From the NCBI GenBank assembly GCA_044370375.1, contig JBILVQ010000013.1, forward strand, positions 1-27,176: a DNA stretch of 27,176 nucleotides. The letters are read 5' to 3'. Both the position numbers and the translations under genes were made by a program. The notes beneath the pieces were generated by a model, which saw only the letters and a list, made by a program, of their open reading frames with translations, was not told the DNA's origin and did not search any database. The stretch's first letter is position 1. Each line of letters begins with the position of its first letter. The stretch comes from JBILVQ01 sp044370375 (GTDB lineage Bacteria; Bacteroidota; Bacteroidia; UBA4408). Below are positions 1-8,756 of this stretch, in pieces.

Positions 1-1647
1 TTGAACAGGGGTTGTGTACTCACCGGCCGCTACCAATAAATCGGCAAATAATTTACTTTCCAGTTGAAGGATTTTTTCTTCGGCACCTAAAATTTTTTCC
101 TCATAATCTTTCAGTTCCGGGGTAATGTATCGCTCAGCATTTGTTAGTGTTTGTTTGCGAATCCAATGAACAGGCACTTTATCTTTGTGCACATTGGTTA
201 CCTCCAAATAGTAGCCAAACACAGAAGTAAAACCAACTTTGAGGGAAGAAATTCCTGTTTTTTGTGCCTCTTCCTGTTGAATTTTTAAAAGGTAATCTTT
301 GCCCGAAAAGGCAATGTTTCGCAATTCGTCTAGTTCAGTATTGACCCCTTTGGCAATTACACCACCTTTAACAATTTGTGCGGGAGCTTCGGGTTCAATT
401 TCTTTTTCAATTCTTTCCAGCAAAGAGCGGCAAGGATTCAGTTGTTCGGCAATACGTTGAAGGTTTGTTTCTTGGATTCCCAAACAAGCCTGTTTAATTT
501 GTTCAACGCCTACCAAAGCATTTTTAACCTGCAATAATTCCCTTGGGGTAACCTTGCCTACAGATACCTTTGAAATTAATCTTTCCAGGTCACCGGTGCC
601 CCTCAAAATACGGGTAAACTGAAAGGCAATATCGGGTTGATGGAGAAAAAAATTCACAACGGAATGTCTCTCCTTTATCAACAAAATATCCTTGAGCGGG
701 AGTGCCAACCACCTGCGCATTAAGCGCGATCCCATGGGAGAGATGGTTTGATCAATTATATCAATTAAAGCCTTTCCGTTTTCACCTGAACTTTGAAACA
801 ATTCAAGATTACGCAGGGTAAATTTATCAAGCCAAACGTAGCGATCCTCGTCTAAACGGGCAATGTGATGAATGTGATGTAATTGTTCGGTTCTGGTTTG
901 CCCAATGTAATGCAATGCTGCACCTGCGGCAATAATTCCTAAACGAAAATCTTCAATACCAAAACCTTTCAATGAGATGGTACCAAATTGCTTTTGCAGG
1001 GTTTCGCGGGCATAGTCGCCAGTAAAAACCCACTCTTCTAAACCAAAAGAATAGATTTTATTTCCGAAGTTTTTAAAGAAATCTTGCTTTTTGTCTTTTT
1101 GAAAAAGAATCTCGCTGGGTTTGAAATTCTGCAATAATTTATCAATGTAGGCCAAACTGCCCTGAGCAGCAAAAAATTCACCGGTCGATACATCCAGCAA
1201 TGAAAGTCCGGCTTCTTCTTTGAGCATAAAAACGGCTGCCAAAAAATTATTTTGCTTGTTTTCTAATATTTTATCGTTGAAAGCAACCCCGGGGGTAATT
1301 AATTCTGTAACGCCTCTTTTAACAATGGTTTTGGTAAGTTTTGGATCTTCCAGTTGATCACAAATAGCTACTCGGTTACCGGCCCTCACCAATTTAGGCA
1401 AATAGGTATCAATAGAATGATGAGGGAACCCCGCCAATTCAATAAAAGAGGCTGCTCCATTGGCTCTTCTGGTAAGTACAATTCCCAAAATACCGGAAGC
1501 CTTTATGGCATCTTCCCCAAATGTTTCGTAAAAATCCCCAACCCTAAATAACAATAAAGCATCAGGATATTTGGCCTTAATGCTGTAATATTGCTGCATG
1601 AGCGGGGTTTCAGTCTTGCCTTCCTTGCCGGTTGTTTTTTTGCTCAT
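1..1647 (-). CDS. mutS: DNA mismatch repair protein MutS (C-terminus outside window)
   Basis: Recognises mispaired and unpaired bases to start methyl-independent mismatch repair. Translating the minus strand from the ATG at 1647 gives 549 uninterrupted codons to the window edge. The mismatch-binding motif F39-Y40-E41 sits in LLFRVGDFYETFGEDA, where the Phe stacks on the mismatch and the Glu contacts it. The N-terminal mismatch-binding domain, connector, core lever and clamp regions are all recognisable, for example SPMGSRLMRRWLALPL in the core and GYYLEVTN before the clamp. MutS proteins usually run to about 850-870 residues, so the Walker ATPase and dimerisation domain lie beyond position 1. 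The N-terminal tail is short and rich in Lys and Thr. It is transcribed divergently from the RNA methyltransferase gene across a 65 nt gap. Identification is secure; only completeness is unknown. Confidence 0.97.
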   Translation of the reverse strand, partial: MSKKTTGKEGKTETPLMQQYYSIKAKYPDALLLFRVGDFYETFGEDAIKASGILGIVLTRRANGAASFIELAGFPHHSIDTYLPKLVRAGNRVAICDQLEDPKLTKTIVKRGVTELITPGVAFNDKILENKQNNFLAAVFMLKEEAGLSLLDVSTGEFFAAQGSLAYIDKLLQNFKPSEILFQKDKKQDFFKNFGNKIYSFGLEEWVFTGDYARETLQKQFGTISLKGFGIEDFRLGIIAAGAALHYIGQTRTEQLHHIHHIARLDEDRYVWLDKFTLRNLELFQSSGENGKALIDIIDQTISPMGSRLMRRWLALPLKDILLIKERHSVVNFFLHQPDIAFQFTRILRGTGDLERLISKVSVGKVTPRELLQVKNALVGVEQIKQACLGIQETNLQRIAEQLNPCRSLLERIEKEIEPEAPAQIVKGGVIAKGVNTELDELRNIAFSGKDYLLKIQQEEAQKTGISSLKVGFTSVFGYYLEVTNVHKDKVPVHWIRKQTLTNAERYITPELKDYEEKILGAEEKILQLESKLFADLLVAAGEYTTPVQ

Positions 1648-1712
1648 GATTGCGCTAATTTACGCATGGAAAAAATGATTTCAAGTTTCAAATTATCTAC
1701 AAATTACCAACA

Positions 1713-2246
1713 TTGAACCGAAAGTTACAAAACGATGAATTAAACAGGCTGAGTGAAGAAGAATTCAAAATCAGCGATAAGGTTAAACTGATTTTGATTC
1801 TAGACAATATCAGAAGTCTTAACAATGTAGGGAGTATCTTTCGGACTGCGGATGCTTTCCTGATTGAAGCTATTTTTTTATGTGGGTTGACAGGAAAACC
1901 TCCTCATCGCGACATTCAAAAAACTGCACTTGGAGCCACAGAAACGGTTCATTGGGAATATTTTGAGCATACCCAACAGGCATTGGAGGCCTGCCGTTTG
2001 AAAAACTATGGATGTTATGCAGTAGAGCAAACCACCAACAGTATTGCCTTAGATCAATTTCCTGCTACCAAAAATTCGGGCATAGCCTTGGTTTTTGGAA
2101 GCGAGGTAGGTGGCGTAGATCAAAACATCATTGAACTATGCGATGGGAGTATTGAAATCCCACAAAGAGGCTTCAAACACTCCTTAAACGTAGCAGTAAG
2201 TGCCGGCATTGTTTGTTGGGCGATTAGCCAAAAAATGCCTGAGTAG
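1713..2246 (+). CDS. SpoU/TrmH-family RNA 2'-O-methyltransferase
   Basis: S-adenosylmethionine-dependent 2'-O-ribose methyltransferase of the SPOUT class, acting on tRNA or rRNA in the cytoplasm. The 177-residue protein has all three family motifs: motif 1 with N38 and R44 (LNNVGSIFRTA), motif 2 around residues 127-134 (VFGSEVGG) and motif 3 at 147-160 (IEIPQRGFKHSLNV), which form the trefoil knot and the cofactor site. It lacks the L30e-like N-terminal extension found in RlmB, so it is a minimal TrmH-like enzyme and its RNA target cannot be assigned. The start is a TTG at 1713. The in-frame stretch back to the mutS promoter region has no ATG or GTG, and the nearby ATGs at 1666 and 1675 are in another frame. 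An ATT at 1692 is the only other in-frame candidate. It converges on the next gene with a 9 nt gap. Confidence 0.9.
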   Translation: MNRKLQNDELNRLSEEEFKISDKVKLILILDNIRSLNNVGSIFRTADAFLIEAIFLCGLTGKPPHRDIQKTALGATETVHWEYFEHTQQALEACRLKNYGCYAVEQTTNSIALDQFPATKNSGIALVFGSEVGGVDQNIIELCDGSIEIPQRGFKHSLNVAVSAGIVCWAISQKMPE

Positions 2247-2255
2247 TACCTTGGG

Positions 2256-2876
2256 TTACTTCTTTTTCTTTCCTTTTTCCTGTTCCTTCTTCAACTGGTA
2301 AAACTCCTTGTACATTTTCTTAAGTTCTCCGTTGATTTTGTGGGTATAGGTAATATCGTAAACAAACTCTTTTTGCATGTTATTAAATTGCACCTTAGCA
2401 ATTGGCTTATTGAGGACAGCGGTATTTAAATTCTTTACTTCGGCAAAAATGGCCACATCTACCGGAAAAATGAAGGCGGCATTCACCTCTTTAGGTACGG
2501 CTGTATTAATTTCAACAATTTTGGTTACATACCCTTTCTTCGTGATAAGAACCTTAAACTTTTTATCGAGTGGCAATGAAAAATTGGTCTTACCCTTTTT
2601 ATCGGTAAAATAGGAAGCCACCAGGTAATCATTCTCATTTAACACCTTTATAATTACCCCTTTGATGGTTTTTTCGTCAGCTTTATCCGGCCCCTTTGAA
2701 TCTCGAATGATGGCGTTAATTTTTAGATAATACTTCTTAGGATCACGTGTAACGGAATCTGTTGAAGAAGCAATATTCAAATCCAGCGATGCCATGCTTT
2801 TCTGCGATGAAAAAAGCAGGGCCAACAGCACCACCGAAAACAGGGTAAACTTTTTTAGAAATAGGGTAGAATTCAT
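2256..2876 (-). CDS. Secreted protein with a carboxypeptidase-regulatory-like (Ig-like) domain
   Basis: No specific function is recognised. From the ATG at 2876 the 206-residue product begins with a clear signal peptide: Lys residues, a hydrophobic core LFSVVLLALLF at about residues 12-22, then a likely cleavage near SMAS at 27-30. The mature part resembles the carboxypeptidase-regulatory or CNA-B-like beta-sandwich used by many Bacteroidota envelope proteins (a GVIIKVLNEND strand, FTDKKGKTNFSLPL, then KKGYVTKIVEI). The C-terminus is a Lys/Glu-rich tail ending in four lysines, which may bind polyanions or peptidoglycan (inference). Longer starts at 2900 (ATG) or 2939 would place charged residues before the signal peptide and are less likely, although METNRQKR from 2900 cannot be excluded. 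It lies downstream of the OmpA/TPR lipoprotein gene on the same strand, but a terminator intervenes. Confidence 0.72.
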   Translation of the reverse strand: MNSTLFLKKFTLFSVVLLALLFSSQKSMASLDLNIASSTDSVTRDPKKYYLKINAIIRDSKGPDKADEKTIKGVIIKVLNENDYLVASYFTDKKGKTNFSLPLDKKFKVLITKKGYVTKIVEINTAVPKEVNAAFIFPVDVAIFAEVKNLNTAVLNKPIAKVQFNNMQKEFVYDITYTHKINGELKKMYKEFYQLKKEQEKGKKKK

Positions 2877-2960
2877 TCTTTTTTGTCGATTAGTCTCCAT
2901 TTTGCAGCTAAAAATAAGAAAGCCGGCTGCAAATTGCAAATTATTTTTTACTCAAAAAAT

Positions 2961-2988
2961 AAAAACCTGCCCATTCAGGCAGGTTTTT
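2961..2988 (-). terminator. Rho-independent terminator of the OmpA/TPR lipoprotein gene
   Basis: An 11 bp perfect stem (2961-2971 with 2978-2988) closes a 6 nt loop. The core is CCTGCC/GGCAGG, flanked by five A on one side and five T on the other, so it can act in both directions. It begins 23 nt past the lipoprotein stop codon and ends the minus-strand transcript before the secreted-protein gene. Confidence 0.85.
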
Positions 2989-3011
2989 ATTAAGAACTTA
3001 AAGTTCAAATC

Positions 3012-4823
3012 TTATTGCAACAAGGTTTTCACGCTTGCGTCTTCCTTGGCTTTAAGAAACTCCATGTCTTCCATGGCCATGGTTTTTAGGGCAGCATCTT
3101 TAGCAAAAGCTTGACCAAGATATTTTACTACCCCTGCATTATCAGCTTTTCTAGCACAAATAATGGCTTTAAGGTAATTCCCCATTCCACTATCTGCATC
3201 TTTTGAAGCATCTATCATGGCCATGGCTCCGTCATTATTACCACTTAACATTTTGGCAAGAGCTGCATTGAAAGTGTTTTCACCGGAAAAATTCCCATTG
3301 GCTTCAGCATATTTACCTCTCATGATGTTAATTCGCCCCATGTTGTAGGTGGCTTGCGGGGTGTTTGACATTCCGTAATATTCCGCAGCCTTATTTCTAT
3401 CTCCATTTTTCATTGCAATGATACCCAAGTTATTCAAAACAATAGGATTATTGGCACTTAATTGATTGGCTTTTTCGAATTGGGTTCCGGCCTCGCTTAC
3501 TTTATTCATCATTAAATAAACGGCACCTAAATTATTAAACCCTCTCCATTCATTAGGATGCACTCGGCAAAGACTGCTATAAATCTTTTGTTGCACATTC
3601 AAATCCTGGGTAAGTCCGGCAGCGTACATTAATTCTTCATTGGTAAGCGAATCTGGCATTTCAAGCGCCATTTTGCTTAATTCCTCGTCTGTTTTGCACT
3701 TCTTTTCGGCAGAAATTGACATTTTGGATCTTCTTAACTGCGGTAAGATTTGCTCAGATATTTCAGTATATGCCTTTGAAATATTCTTAATTTCCTGCTC
3801 CCTCTTATCATTATCAGGATAGGTAGAAAGAATTCTAAGGATCATATCCTTATCCGGAACACTTGAGGCTTCCATTTTGGTCTTAAACCCTTCCCAATCC
3901 TCAGGAGTACTTGTAATGCTGTAAAACTGGTCTTCTAGACTTGTTTTGGTAATTTTCGTTTTCTTTCCATCCACCATCGTATCTGCTTTTTCAATTAATT
4001 CGGCATAGTTCATGGCACGAAGTTGTTTGCTGATGAAAGCCGCGGTTGATTTTCCACGATCCTGAGCCAAATTGGCATTTTTATCTGTTTCTCCATCCGG
4101 GGATGCATAGGCAGAAACACTCATGTTTTTGATGGTGTAATTTGGCTTGTAAGCAACTACCTTTTTACCCTTTTCATCCATGATTTCAATGCGGCTGTTC
4201 TTTAAAAACGCAAGCAAAGCGGTCATATCCTCTAACTTTACTTCTTTGTCCTTTACCTTGTCCTGACTGATATCAAAAAGCAAGTCGGCTTCAATTGACA
4301 TGGGCACAATTCTTGGCATTTTTTCGGTTCCTACCGTTGGCCGTTCATCGCTCATGGTGATCAAAGGGGTAACAATTGTACCATCGGCAATTTTTGGTGT
4401 TTCTATTTCTTTCTTTACCTTTTCTTTTTTGGTAGAAACGGCTTTTGCGGCCAAAAAACTTACTTTCATTTCAGGTTGGTAGGCAATCCTGTCCGAATAA
4501 GTAAACAGTGTTTCGGTCTTTTTGGCCACTACAATGGCCTTTCCTTCTTTCACTTTTTCGCCTTGGAAAACAATTGGTTTCAAAGTTTTTTCACCACCGT
4601 TCCACTTAATAACCGGAGTAACGGTAACCACTTCTTTTGGAGCAAAAGACTTTGGAGGGATGGTTCCTTTCACGGTAATAACAACGGTGTCACCGTGCAT
4701 TTCCAAAGGACTTGGAGTAACAATGTATGTTACCTTTGACCAATCGGTTGTTTTACAACTATTGAGACCTCCGATGATAAGTGAAGCCATTAAAAAACGA
4801 CCCAAAAAGTGGCGATTTTTCAT
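3012..4823 (-). CDS. Envelope lipoprotein with an OmpA-like domain and TPR repeats
   Basis: Predicted lipoprotein of 603 residues. The ATG at 4823 gives a short basic N-terminus, a hydrophobic stretch and a lipobox-like LNSC with the modified Cys at residue 23. Asn at -2 is slightly off consensus. Residues about 30-125 form a beta-rich region. Residues about 175-270 look like an OmpA-C peptidoglycan-binding domain (EADLLFDISQDKV, then SVSAYASPDG and NANLAQDRGKSTAAFI), with extra sequence inserted compared with the usual domain. Residues about 430-560 hold TPR-like helix pairs (FNNLGAVYLM, LNNLGIIAMKNGDRNKAAEYY). Such proteins tether the envelope to peptidoglycan and act as scaffolds. The specific role is unknown. 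A longer reading frame back to 4910 has no signal peptide at its start and crosses the promoter, so it was rejected. Confidence 0.82.
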   Translation of the reverse strand: MKNRHFLGRFLMASLIIGGLNSCKTTDWSKVTYIVTPSPLEMHGDTVVITVKGTIPPKSFAPKEVVTVTPVIKWNGGEKTLKPIVFQGEKVKEGKAIVVAKKTETLFTYSDRIAYQPEMKVSFLAAKAVSTKKEKVKKEIETPKIADGTIVTPLITMSDERPTVGTEKMPRIVPMSIEADLLFDISQDKVKDKEVKLEDMTALLAFLKNSRIEIMDEKGKKVVAYKPNYTIKNMSVSAYASPDGETDKNANLAQDRGKSTAAFISKQLRAMNYAELIEKADTMVDGKKTKITKTSLEDQFYSITSTPEDWEGFKTKMEASSVPDKDMILRILSTYPDNDKREQEIKNISKAYTEISEQILPQLRRSKMSISAEKKCKTDEELSKMALEMPDSLTNEELMYAAGLTQDLNVQQKIYSSLCRVHPNEWRGFNNLGAVYLMMNKVSEAGTQFEKANQLSANNPIVLNNLGIIAMKNGDRNKAAEYYGMSNTPQATYNMGRINIMRGKYAEANGNFSGENTFNAALAKMLSGNNDGAMAMIDASKDADSGMGNYLKAIICARKADNAGVVKYLGQAFAKDAALKTMAMEDMEFLKAKEDASVKTLLQ

Positions 4824-4857
4824 TTTAGTGGGTTTATAGGTATTTTGATTTGCAGCG

Positions 4858-4865
4858 CAAAAATA
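4858..4865 (-). promoter_or_regulatory. -7 promoter box of the OmpA/TPR lipoprotein gene
   Basis: The minus strand reads TATTTTTG, an exact match to the Bacteroidota -7 consensus TAnnTTTG, 34 nt upstream of the start codon at 4823. No good TTG -33 element is visible at the usual 19-21 nt spacing, only T-rich sequence. Confidence 0.6.
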
Positions 4866-4919
4866 GAATTGTTTTTCAGATAAAAAAAACCGTTTCCATC
4901 CGAATCCCATTAATTACCA

Positions 4920-5558
4920 TTATTTCTGCATTGAAATATGGGTTAATCCTAGGGGGTAAGTTTCCAAAATCCTGTCTTTTACCCAATGGTAGTCCTCCTC
5001 CCTGTTCACAAAATCAAGACCCTGGGTATCCAACACCAAACATCTCAAATGGGGTTGCGTCTTTAAATAGCTAAGGTATTGACGTTGAAGCCTTTCCAAA
5101 TATACTACCTGAATTCCTTGTTCATAAGCCCTTCCCCGTTTTTGGATATTTACCTTTAGTTGGTCGTAATCATTGTACAAATAAACCAGTAAATCAGGCT
5201 TGGGTAAACTGGCAGCTATTATTTCAAAAAGGGTTCGATACAATTCCAATTCGTCTTCTTTGAGCGTTACCTGAGCAAAAACCCAACTTTTTTGGATAAA
5301 ATAGTCGGATAAGGTGGTTTGGCTAAACAAATCGTAATTGATCAACCTGTTTTTCAATTGATGGTATCGCTGGGCCAAAAAATTAAGCTCTACCTGAAAA
5401 GCGAAACGCTCAGGTTCTGCATAAAAGGCAGGCAAAAACGGATTGTTCTCAAATTCTTCCAAAACCAATCTGGCTCCCATTTCCTGAGCCAGCCGGGTAG
5501 ATAAGGATGTTTTTCCAGCCCCAATATTCCCTTCTATGGCAATAAAATTATATTCCAT
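4920..5558 (-). CDS. Deoxynucleoside kinase
   Basis: Phosphorylates deoxynucleosides for dNTP salvage in the cytosol. The 212-residue product has the P-loop GNIGAGKT at 10-17, the general-base Glu region LEEFENNPF (E34/E35), an SDYFIQKS segment with D85 in the place of the D/E-R-S motif, and the LID arginines in KRGRAYE (R141, R143). These are the marks of the dNK/dGK/dCK family. Substrate choice (deoxyadenosine, deoxyguanosine or other) cannot be read reliably. The gene overlaps the end of folK by 11 nt, so the two are almost certainly translated from one mRNA. There is no clear terminator between its stop and the lipoprotein promoter. Confidence 0.9.
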   Translation of the reverse strand: MEYNFIAIEGNIGAGKTSLSTRLAQEMGARLVLEEFENNPFLPAFYAEPERFAFQVELNFLAQRYHQLKNRLINYDLFSQTTLSDYFIQKSWVFAQVTLKEDELELYRTLFEIIAASLPKPDLLVYLYNDYDQLKVNIQKRGRAYEQGIQVVYLERLQRQYLSYLKTQPHLRCLVLDTQGLDFVNREEDYHWVKDRILETYPLGLTHISMQK

Positions 5559-6048
5559 CCTTTACTTTTTCTACCCGAAGGGGATCCTTTAAATCTTTCA
5601 GAATTTCCAGGCTGCTCATTTGCAAAACAGGATGAATCAGGTAGGGCCATTCTTCTGCGAGAACCTCCATCACAAAGCGTCTTTGGTGCAAACGCGGATG
5701 TGGAATTTTTAAATCAGTTTGATCCAAAATGATATCTCCGAAGTACAAAATATCCAAATCAACAGACCTCGGTTCATTAAGCAATCCTGACCTTTGGCGG
5801 CCTAAATCCTGCTCAATAGAGAGAAGGGCCGAAAGTGTTTGCTTCGGACTTAAAGTGGTAGAAATTTCAATTGCCTGGTTTAGGAAAGGCAAAGGAATAG
5901 TAGTTCCCCATGGCTCGGTTCTGTACAAGCTACTCTCCTTAATAATGCTACCGATTTTTCGGCCAATTCCCAACTTTGCTTTTTCGAACAGAAAAACGGT
6001 ATCGCCAAGATTACCACCCATCATTACAATTACACGCTCCGTTTTCAT
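5548..6048 (-). CDS. folK: 6-hydroxymethyl-7,8-dihydropterin pyrophosphokinase
   Basis: Transfers pyrophosphate from ATP to 6-hydroxymethyl-7,8-dihydropterin in folate synthesis. The 166-residue length is normal for HPPK. Visible motifs are the N-terminal GGNLGD (11-16), the pterin loop YRTEPWG (42-48), FLNQAIEI (55-62), and the signature RSVDLDILYFG with Mg ligands D97 and D99. IPHPRLHQRRFVM follows at 115-127. First gene of a two-gene operon with the deoxynucleoside kinase and divergent from sppA. The 174 nt between 6049 and 6222 must hold the promoters of both directions, but I see no exact -7 box there. Confidence 0.95.
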   Translation of the reverse strand: MKTERVIVMMGGNLGDTVFLFEKAKLGIGRKIGSIIKESSLYRTEPWGTTIPLPFLNQAIEISTTLSPKQTLSALLSIEQDLGRQRSGLLNEPRSVDLDILYFGDIILDQTDLKIPHPRLHQRRFVMEVLAEEWPYLIHPVLQMSSLEILKDLKDPLRVEKVKDGI

Positions 6049-6222
6049 TTTTCAAAGAAAGGAATTGAAAAAATGATTTCGAATGCTTGTTGAAAACTAG
6101 TAAAAAATCCGCCACGATTCCATCTAAAAACCGGTCCATTGACTTGCGTTTAACAAGCTTTGTATTATGATTTTAGGATGGTCAAAAAATTAACTTGTAA
6201 TATTGTAATCTAAAAAAAAAAA

Positions 6223-7995
6223 ATGAGACAATTTTTTAAATGGGTTTTGGCAACCATGCTTGGAACCATTTTAGCCCTGTTTGCAATGCTGTTTATTGTG
6301 ATAATGATTATTGCCGGCATTGCCTCCTCTTTTAATGAGGATCAACCGGAAGAAATTCAGGAAGGCTCTGTGCTTGTTATTGATTTAGAAGATGGTATAA
6401 CCGACAGGGCGAGTGAAAATCCTTTGGAAAATTTCGATTTTAATTCTTTCTCTACGCGTTCAAAAACCGGATTAAATCATTTGTTGGCGGATTTGAAAAA
6501 AGCGGCAGGCGATCAAAAAGTTAAGGGTATTTATCTCGAACTATCTAGTCTTCCGGCAGGAATGGCAAGCGTTGAGGAAATCAGAAATGCGATTTTAGAT
6601 TTTAACAAATCCGGCAAATTCAGTATCGCCTATGGTGAATCGTTTACCCAAAAATCCTATTATCTGGCCAGTGCCTGCAAAAAGGTTTATCTTCATCCTA
6701 CGGGCGACCTTGAATGGAAAGGCCTTGGCGTTGAAATGATGTTTTTCAAAGGAATGCTAGCCAAACTGGAGGTTGAACCGGAGATCATCCGACACGGCAA
6801 ATTCAAAAGTGCCGTTGAACCATTTATCCTGGATAAAATGAGCCCCGAAAACAGAGAACAAACCCGTACCTATGTTAATGCTATTTGGAACCAAATGTTG
6901 AATGGAGTTGCTGCGCAAAGAAAAATAGAGGCCAATGCATTAAACGAAATTGCCAGCGGTTATGTAATCCGAAACGCAAGGGTTGCGCTTGAAAAGAAAT
7001 TCGTTGACAAACTGGTTTACAAAGATGAGGTATTGGAAGAAATCAGAACCCTTTCAGGGGCTAAAAGCAGCGAAAAGATTGCCTGGGTAAAAATGTCAAA
7101 ATACCATAAAACCCCTTCAACAGAAAAAAAATCTCTATCGGATCCCAAAATTGCAGTAATTTATGCCAGTGGCGAAATTGAATCAGGGGAAGGTTCAGCC
7201 GAAAAAATTGGCAGCGAAACCTTGGCAAAAGCAATTAGAAAAGCGCGTGAAGATGATAAGATTAAAGCGGTAGTACTAAGGGTAAATTCACCAGGAGGAA
7301 GTGCCTTGGCCTCGGAGGTAATTTGGCGTGAAATGAATTTAACCAAAAAAGTAAAGCCTGTTATAGTTTCGATGGGCGATGTTGCTGCATCTGGTGGTTA
7401 TTACATCTCTGCCCCGGCCAATAAAATTTATGCCGAACCAAACACCATTACAGGCTCTATAGGCGTATTTGGTTTGCTGCTAAATGCAGAAAAAATGCTG
7501 AACAATAAATTAGGAATTACCATCGACACTTTGACCACCAATAAACTAGCCAACTTCGGAAGCATGGCCCGCCCCTTATCTGCCGAAGAAAGAGGCATTT
7601 TGCAAGAATCTGTTGAAGATATTTACTCGGTTTTTCTTCAAAGGGTTGCTGACGGCAGGAAATTAAATACTGCAGCGGTTGACAGTATTGGTCAAGGAAG
7701 AGTTTGGAGTGGTACGGATGCGAAAAAAATTGGCTTGATAGATGAATTTGGCGGTTTGAATGATGCCATTGCCGCTGCAGCAAAGATGGCAAAGACTTCT
7801 AAATACAGGGTGGTTGAATTGCCCGAGCAAAAAGAACCCTTTGAGGAATTAATGAAAGAACTTTCCGGGGATGTTGAAACAAAATATTTATCCTGGAAAT
7901 TGGGCAAGCATTACCAGATGCTAAAATCAGTAGAAAGAATAAAAAACTATAATGGCATTTATACCCTCATGCCGAGCATTCCTGATTTTCATTGA
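6223..7995 (+). CDS. sppA: Signal peptide peptidase SppA (67K-type, tandem-domain)
   Basis: Membrane-anchored serine protease that degrades signal peptides left after secretion. The 590-residue product starts with an N-terminal anchor at about residues 8-33, followed by two ClpP-like S49 domains as in the long E. coli type. The catalytic Lys is K195 (HGKFKSAVEPF) in the first domain. The nucleophile is S390 (DVAASGGYY) in the second, followed by TGSIGVFG. Together they form the Ser/Lys dyad. The ATG is preceded directly by an 11-A tract, which probably favours initiation without a Shine-Dalgarno site. It faces purQ and ends at a symmetric terminator. Confidence 0.96.
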   Translation: MRQFFKWVLATMLGTILALFAMLFIVIMIIAGIASSFNEDQPEEIQEGSVLVIDLEDGITDRASENPLENFDFNSFSTRSKTGLNHLLADLKKAAGDQKVKGIYLELSSLPAGMASVEEIRNAILDFNKSGKFSIAYGESFTQKSYYLASACKKVYLHPTGDLEWKGLGVEMMFFKGMLAKLEVEPEIIRHGKFKSAVEPFILDKMSPENREQTRTYVNAIWNQMLNGVAAQRKIEANALNEIASGYVIRNARVALEKKFVDKLVYKDEVLEEIRTLSGAKSSEKIAWVKMSKYHKTPSTEKKSLSDPKIAVIYASGEIESGEGSAEKIGSETLAKAIRKAREDDKIKAVVLRVNSPGGSALASEVIWREMNLTKKVKPVIVSMGDVAASGGYYISAPANKIYAEPNTITGSIGVFGLLLNAEKMLNNKLGITIDTLTTNKLANFGSMARPLSAEERGILQESVEDIYSVFLQRVADGRKLNTAAVDSIGQGRVWSGTDAKKIGLIDEFGGLNDAIAAAAKMAKTSKYRVVELPEQKEPFEELMKELSGDVETKYLSWKLGKHYQMLKSVERIKNYNGIYTLMPSIPDFH

Positions 7996-8004
7996 TGTCA
8001 ATTC

Positions 8005-8037
8005 AAAAAAAAGCCCGCTAACGCGGGCTTTTTTTTT
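8005..8037. terminator. Bidirectional terminator between sppA and purQ
   Basis: A GC-rich 8 bp stem AAGCCCGC/GCGGGCTT (8011-8018 with 8023-8030) with a TAAC loop, extended by six A on the left and seven T on the right. It lies 10 nt after the sppA stop and 18 nt from the purQ stop, serving both converging transcripts. Confidence 0.92.
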
Positions 8038-8054
8038 ACTCATCTAGTGTTTAA

Positions 8055-8756
8055 TTATGCATTTACCATATCCAGAATGGATTCGAAAATGCAGAGTCCA
8101 TCTGTGTTTCCCAACAAATTATCAGCTGCACGCTCAGGGTGCGGCATCATGCCAAAAACATTTCCATTTTTGTTGCAAATACCGGCAATGTGATTCACGG
8201 CACCATTAGGATTGGCCTCTTCATTTAGGGTTCCGTTTGAACTGCAATACCTAAACAAAACCTGATTATTTTTTTCTAGTTCTTCAATTTTTTCGGGATG
8301 ATCGAAATACCTTCCCTCACCATGTGCAACCGGTACTTTAAGCGCCTTGCCAACCGGTACATGCCTTGTAAATACGGCATTGTTGTGCTGGGCTTTTATG
8401 TAAACATTTTTGCAAATAAAAGATTGGGAATTATTGTGCAGGAGGGCACCTGACAATAATCCGGACTCACACAAAATTTGAAATCCATTACAAATACCCA
8501 TCAATAATCCTCCCTTTTGAGCATGATCAATCACTTTATCCATAATGGGTGAAAAACGTGCAATGGCACCGGAACGCAAATAATCACCATAAGAAAACCC
8601 GCCGGGCAAAACAATAAAGTCACAGCCCTTTAAATCCGTATCCTTATGCCAAAGCATTTCTACATCCTGCTTCAATACGTCTTTCAAAACATATTGCATA
8701 TCCCTGTCACAATTCGATCCGGGGAAAACGACAACACCAAATTTCATTTTTTTCAT
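8055..8756 (-). CDS. purQ: Phosphoribosylformylglycinamidine synthase, glutaminase subunit PurQ
   Basis: Class I glutamine amidotransferase that supplies ammonia to PurL for step 4 of purine synthesis. The 233-residue protein starts with FGVVVFPGSNCDRD and carries the nucleophile C89 in GICNGFQIL and the His/Glu pair H207 and E209 in MMPHPERA. It is a free-standing subunit, which implies that a small PurL and PurS are encoded elsewhere rather than the single large fused enzyme. Its ATG overlaps the dusB TGA as ATGA, so it is translationally coupled to dusB. An internal Met4 start is possible but loses the overlap. Confidence 0.96.
   Translation of the reverse strand: MKKMKFGVVVFPGSNCDRDMQYVLKDVLKQDVEMLWHKDTDLKGCDFIVLPGGFSYGDYLRSGAIARFSPIMDKVIDHAQKGGLLMGICNGFQILCESGLLSGALLHNNSQSFICKNVYIKAQHNNAVFTRHVPVGKALKVPVAHGEGRYFDHPEKIEELEKNNQVLFRYCSSNGTLNEEANPNGAVNHIAGICNKNGNVFGMMPHPERAADNLLGNTDGLCIFESILDMVNA

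Noticed and set aside
4476..4839. Plus-strand open frames of 87 and 105 codons inside the lipoprotein gene
   Set aside because: They are antisense shadows of a well-supported gene and show no recognisable domain or start context.
4824..4910. N-terminal extension of the OmpA/TPR lipoprotein to 4910
   Set aside because: It would bury the lipoprotein signal peptide 29 residues inside the protein and crosses an exact -7 promoter box.
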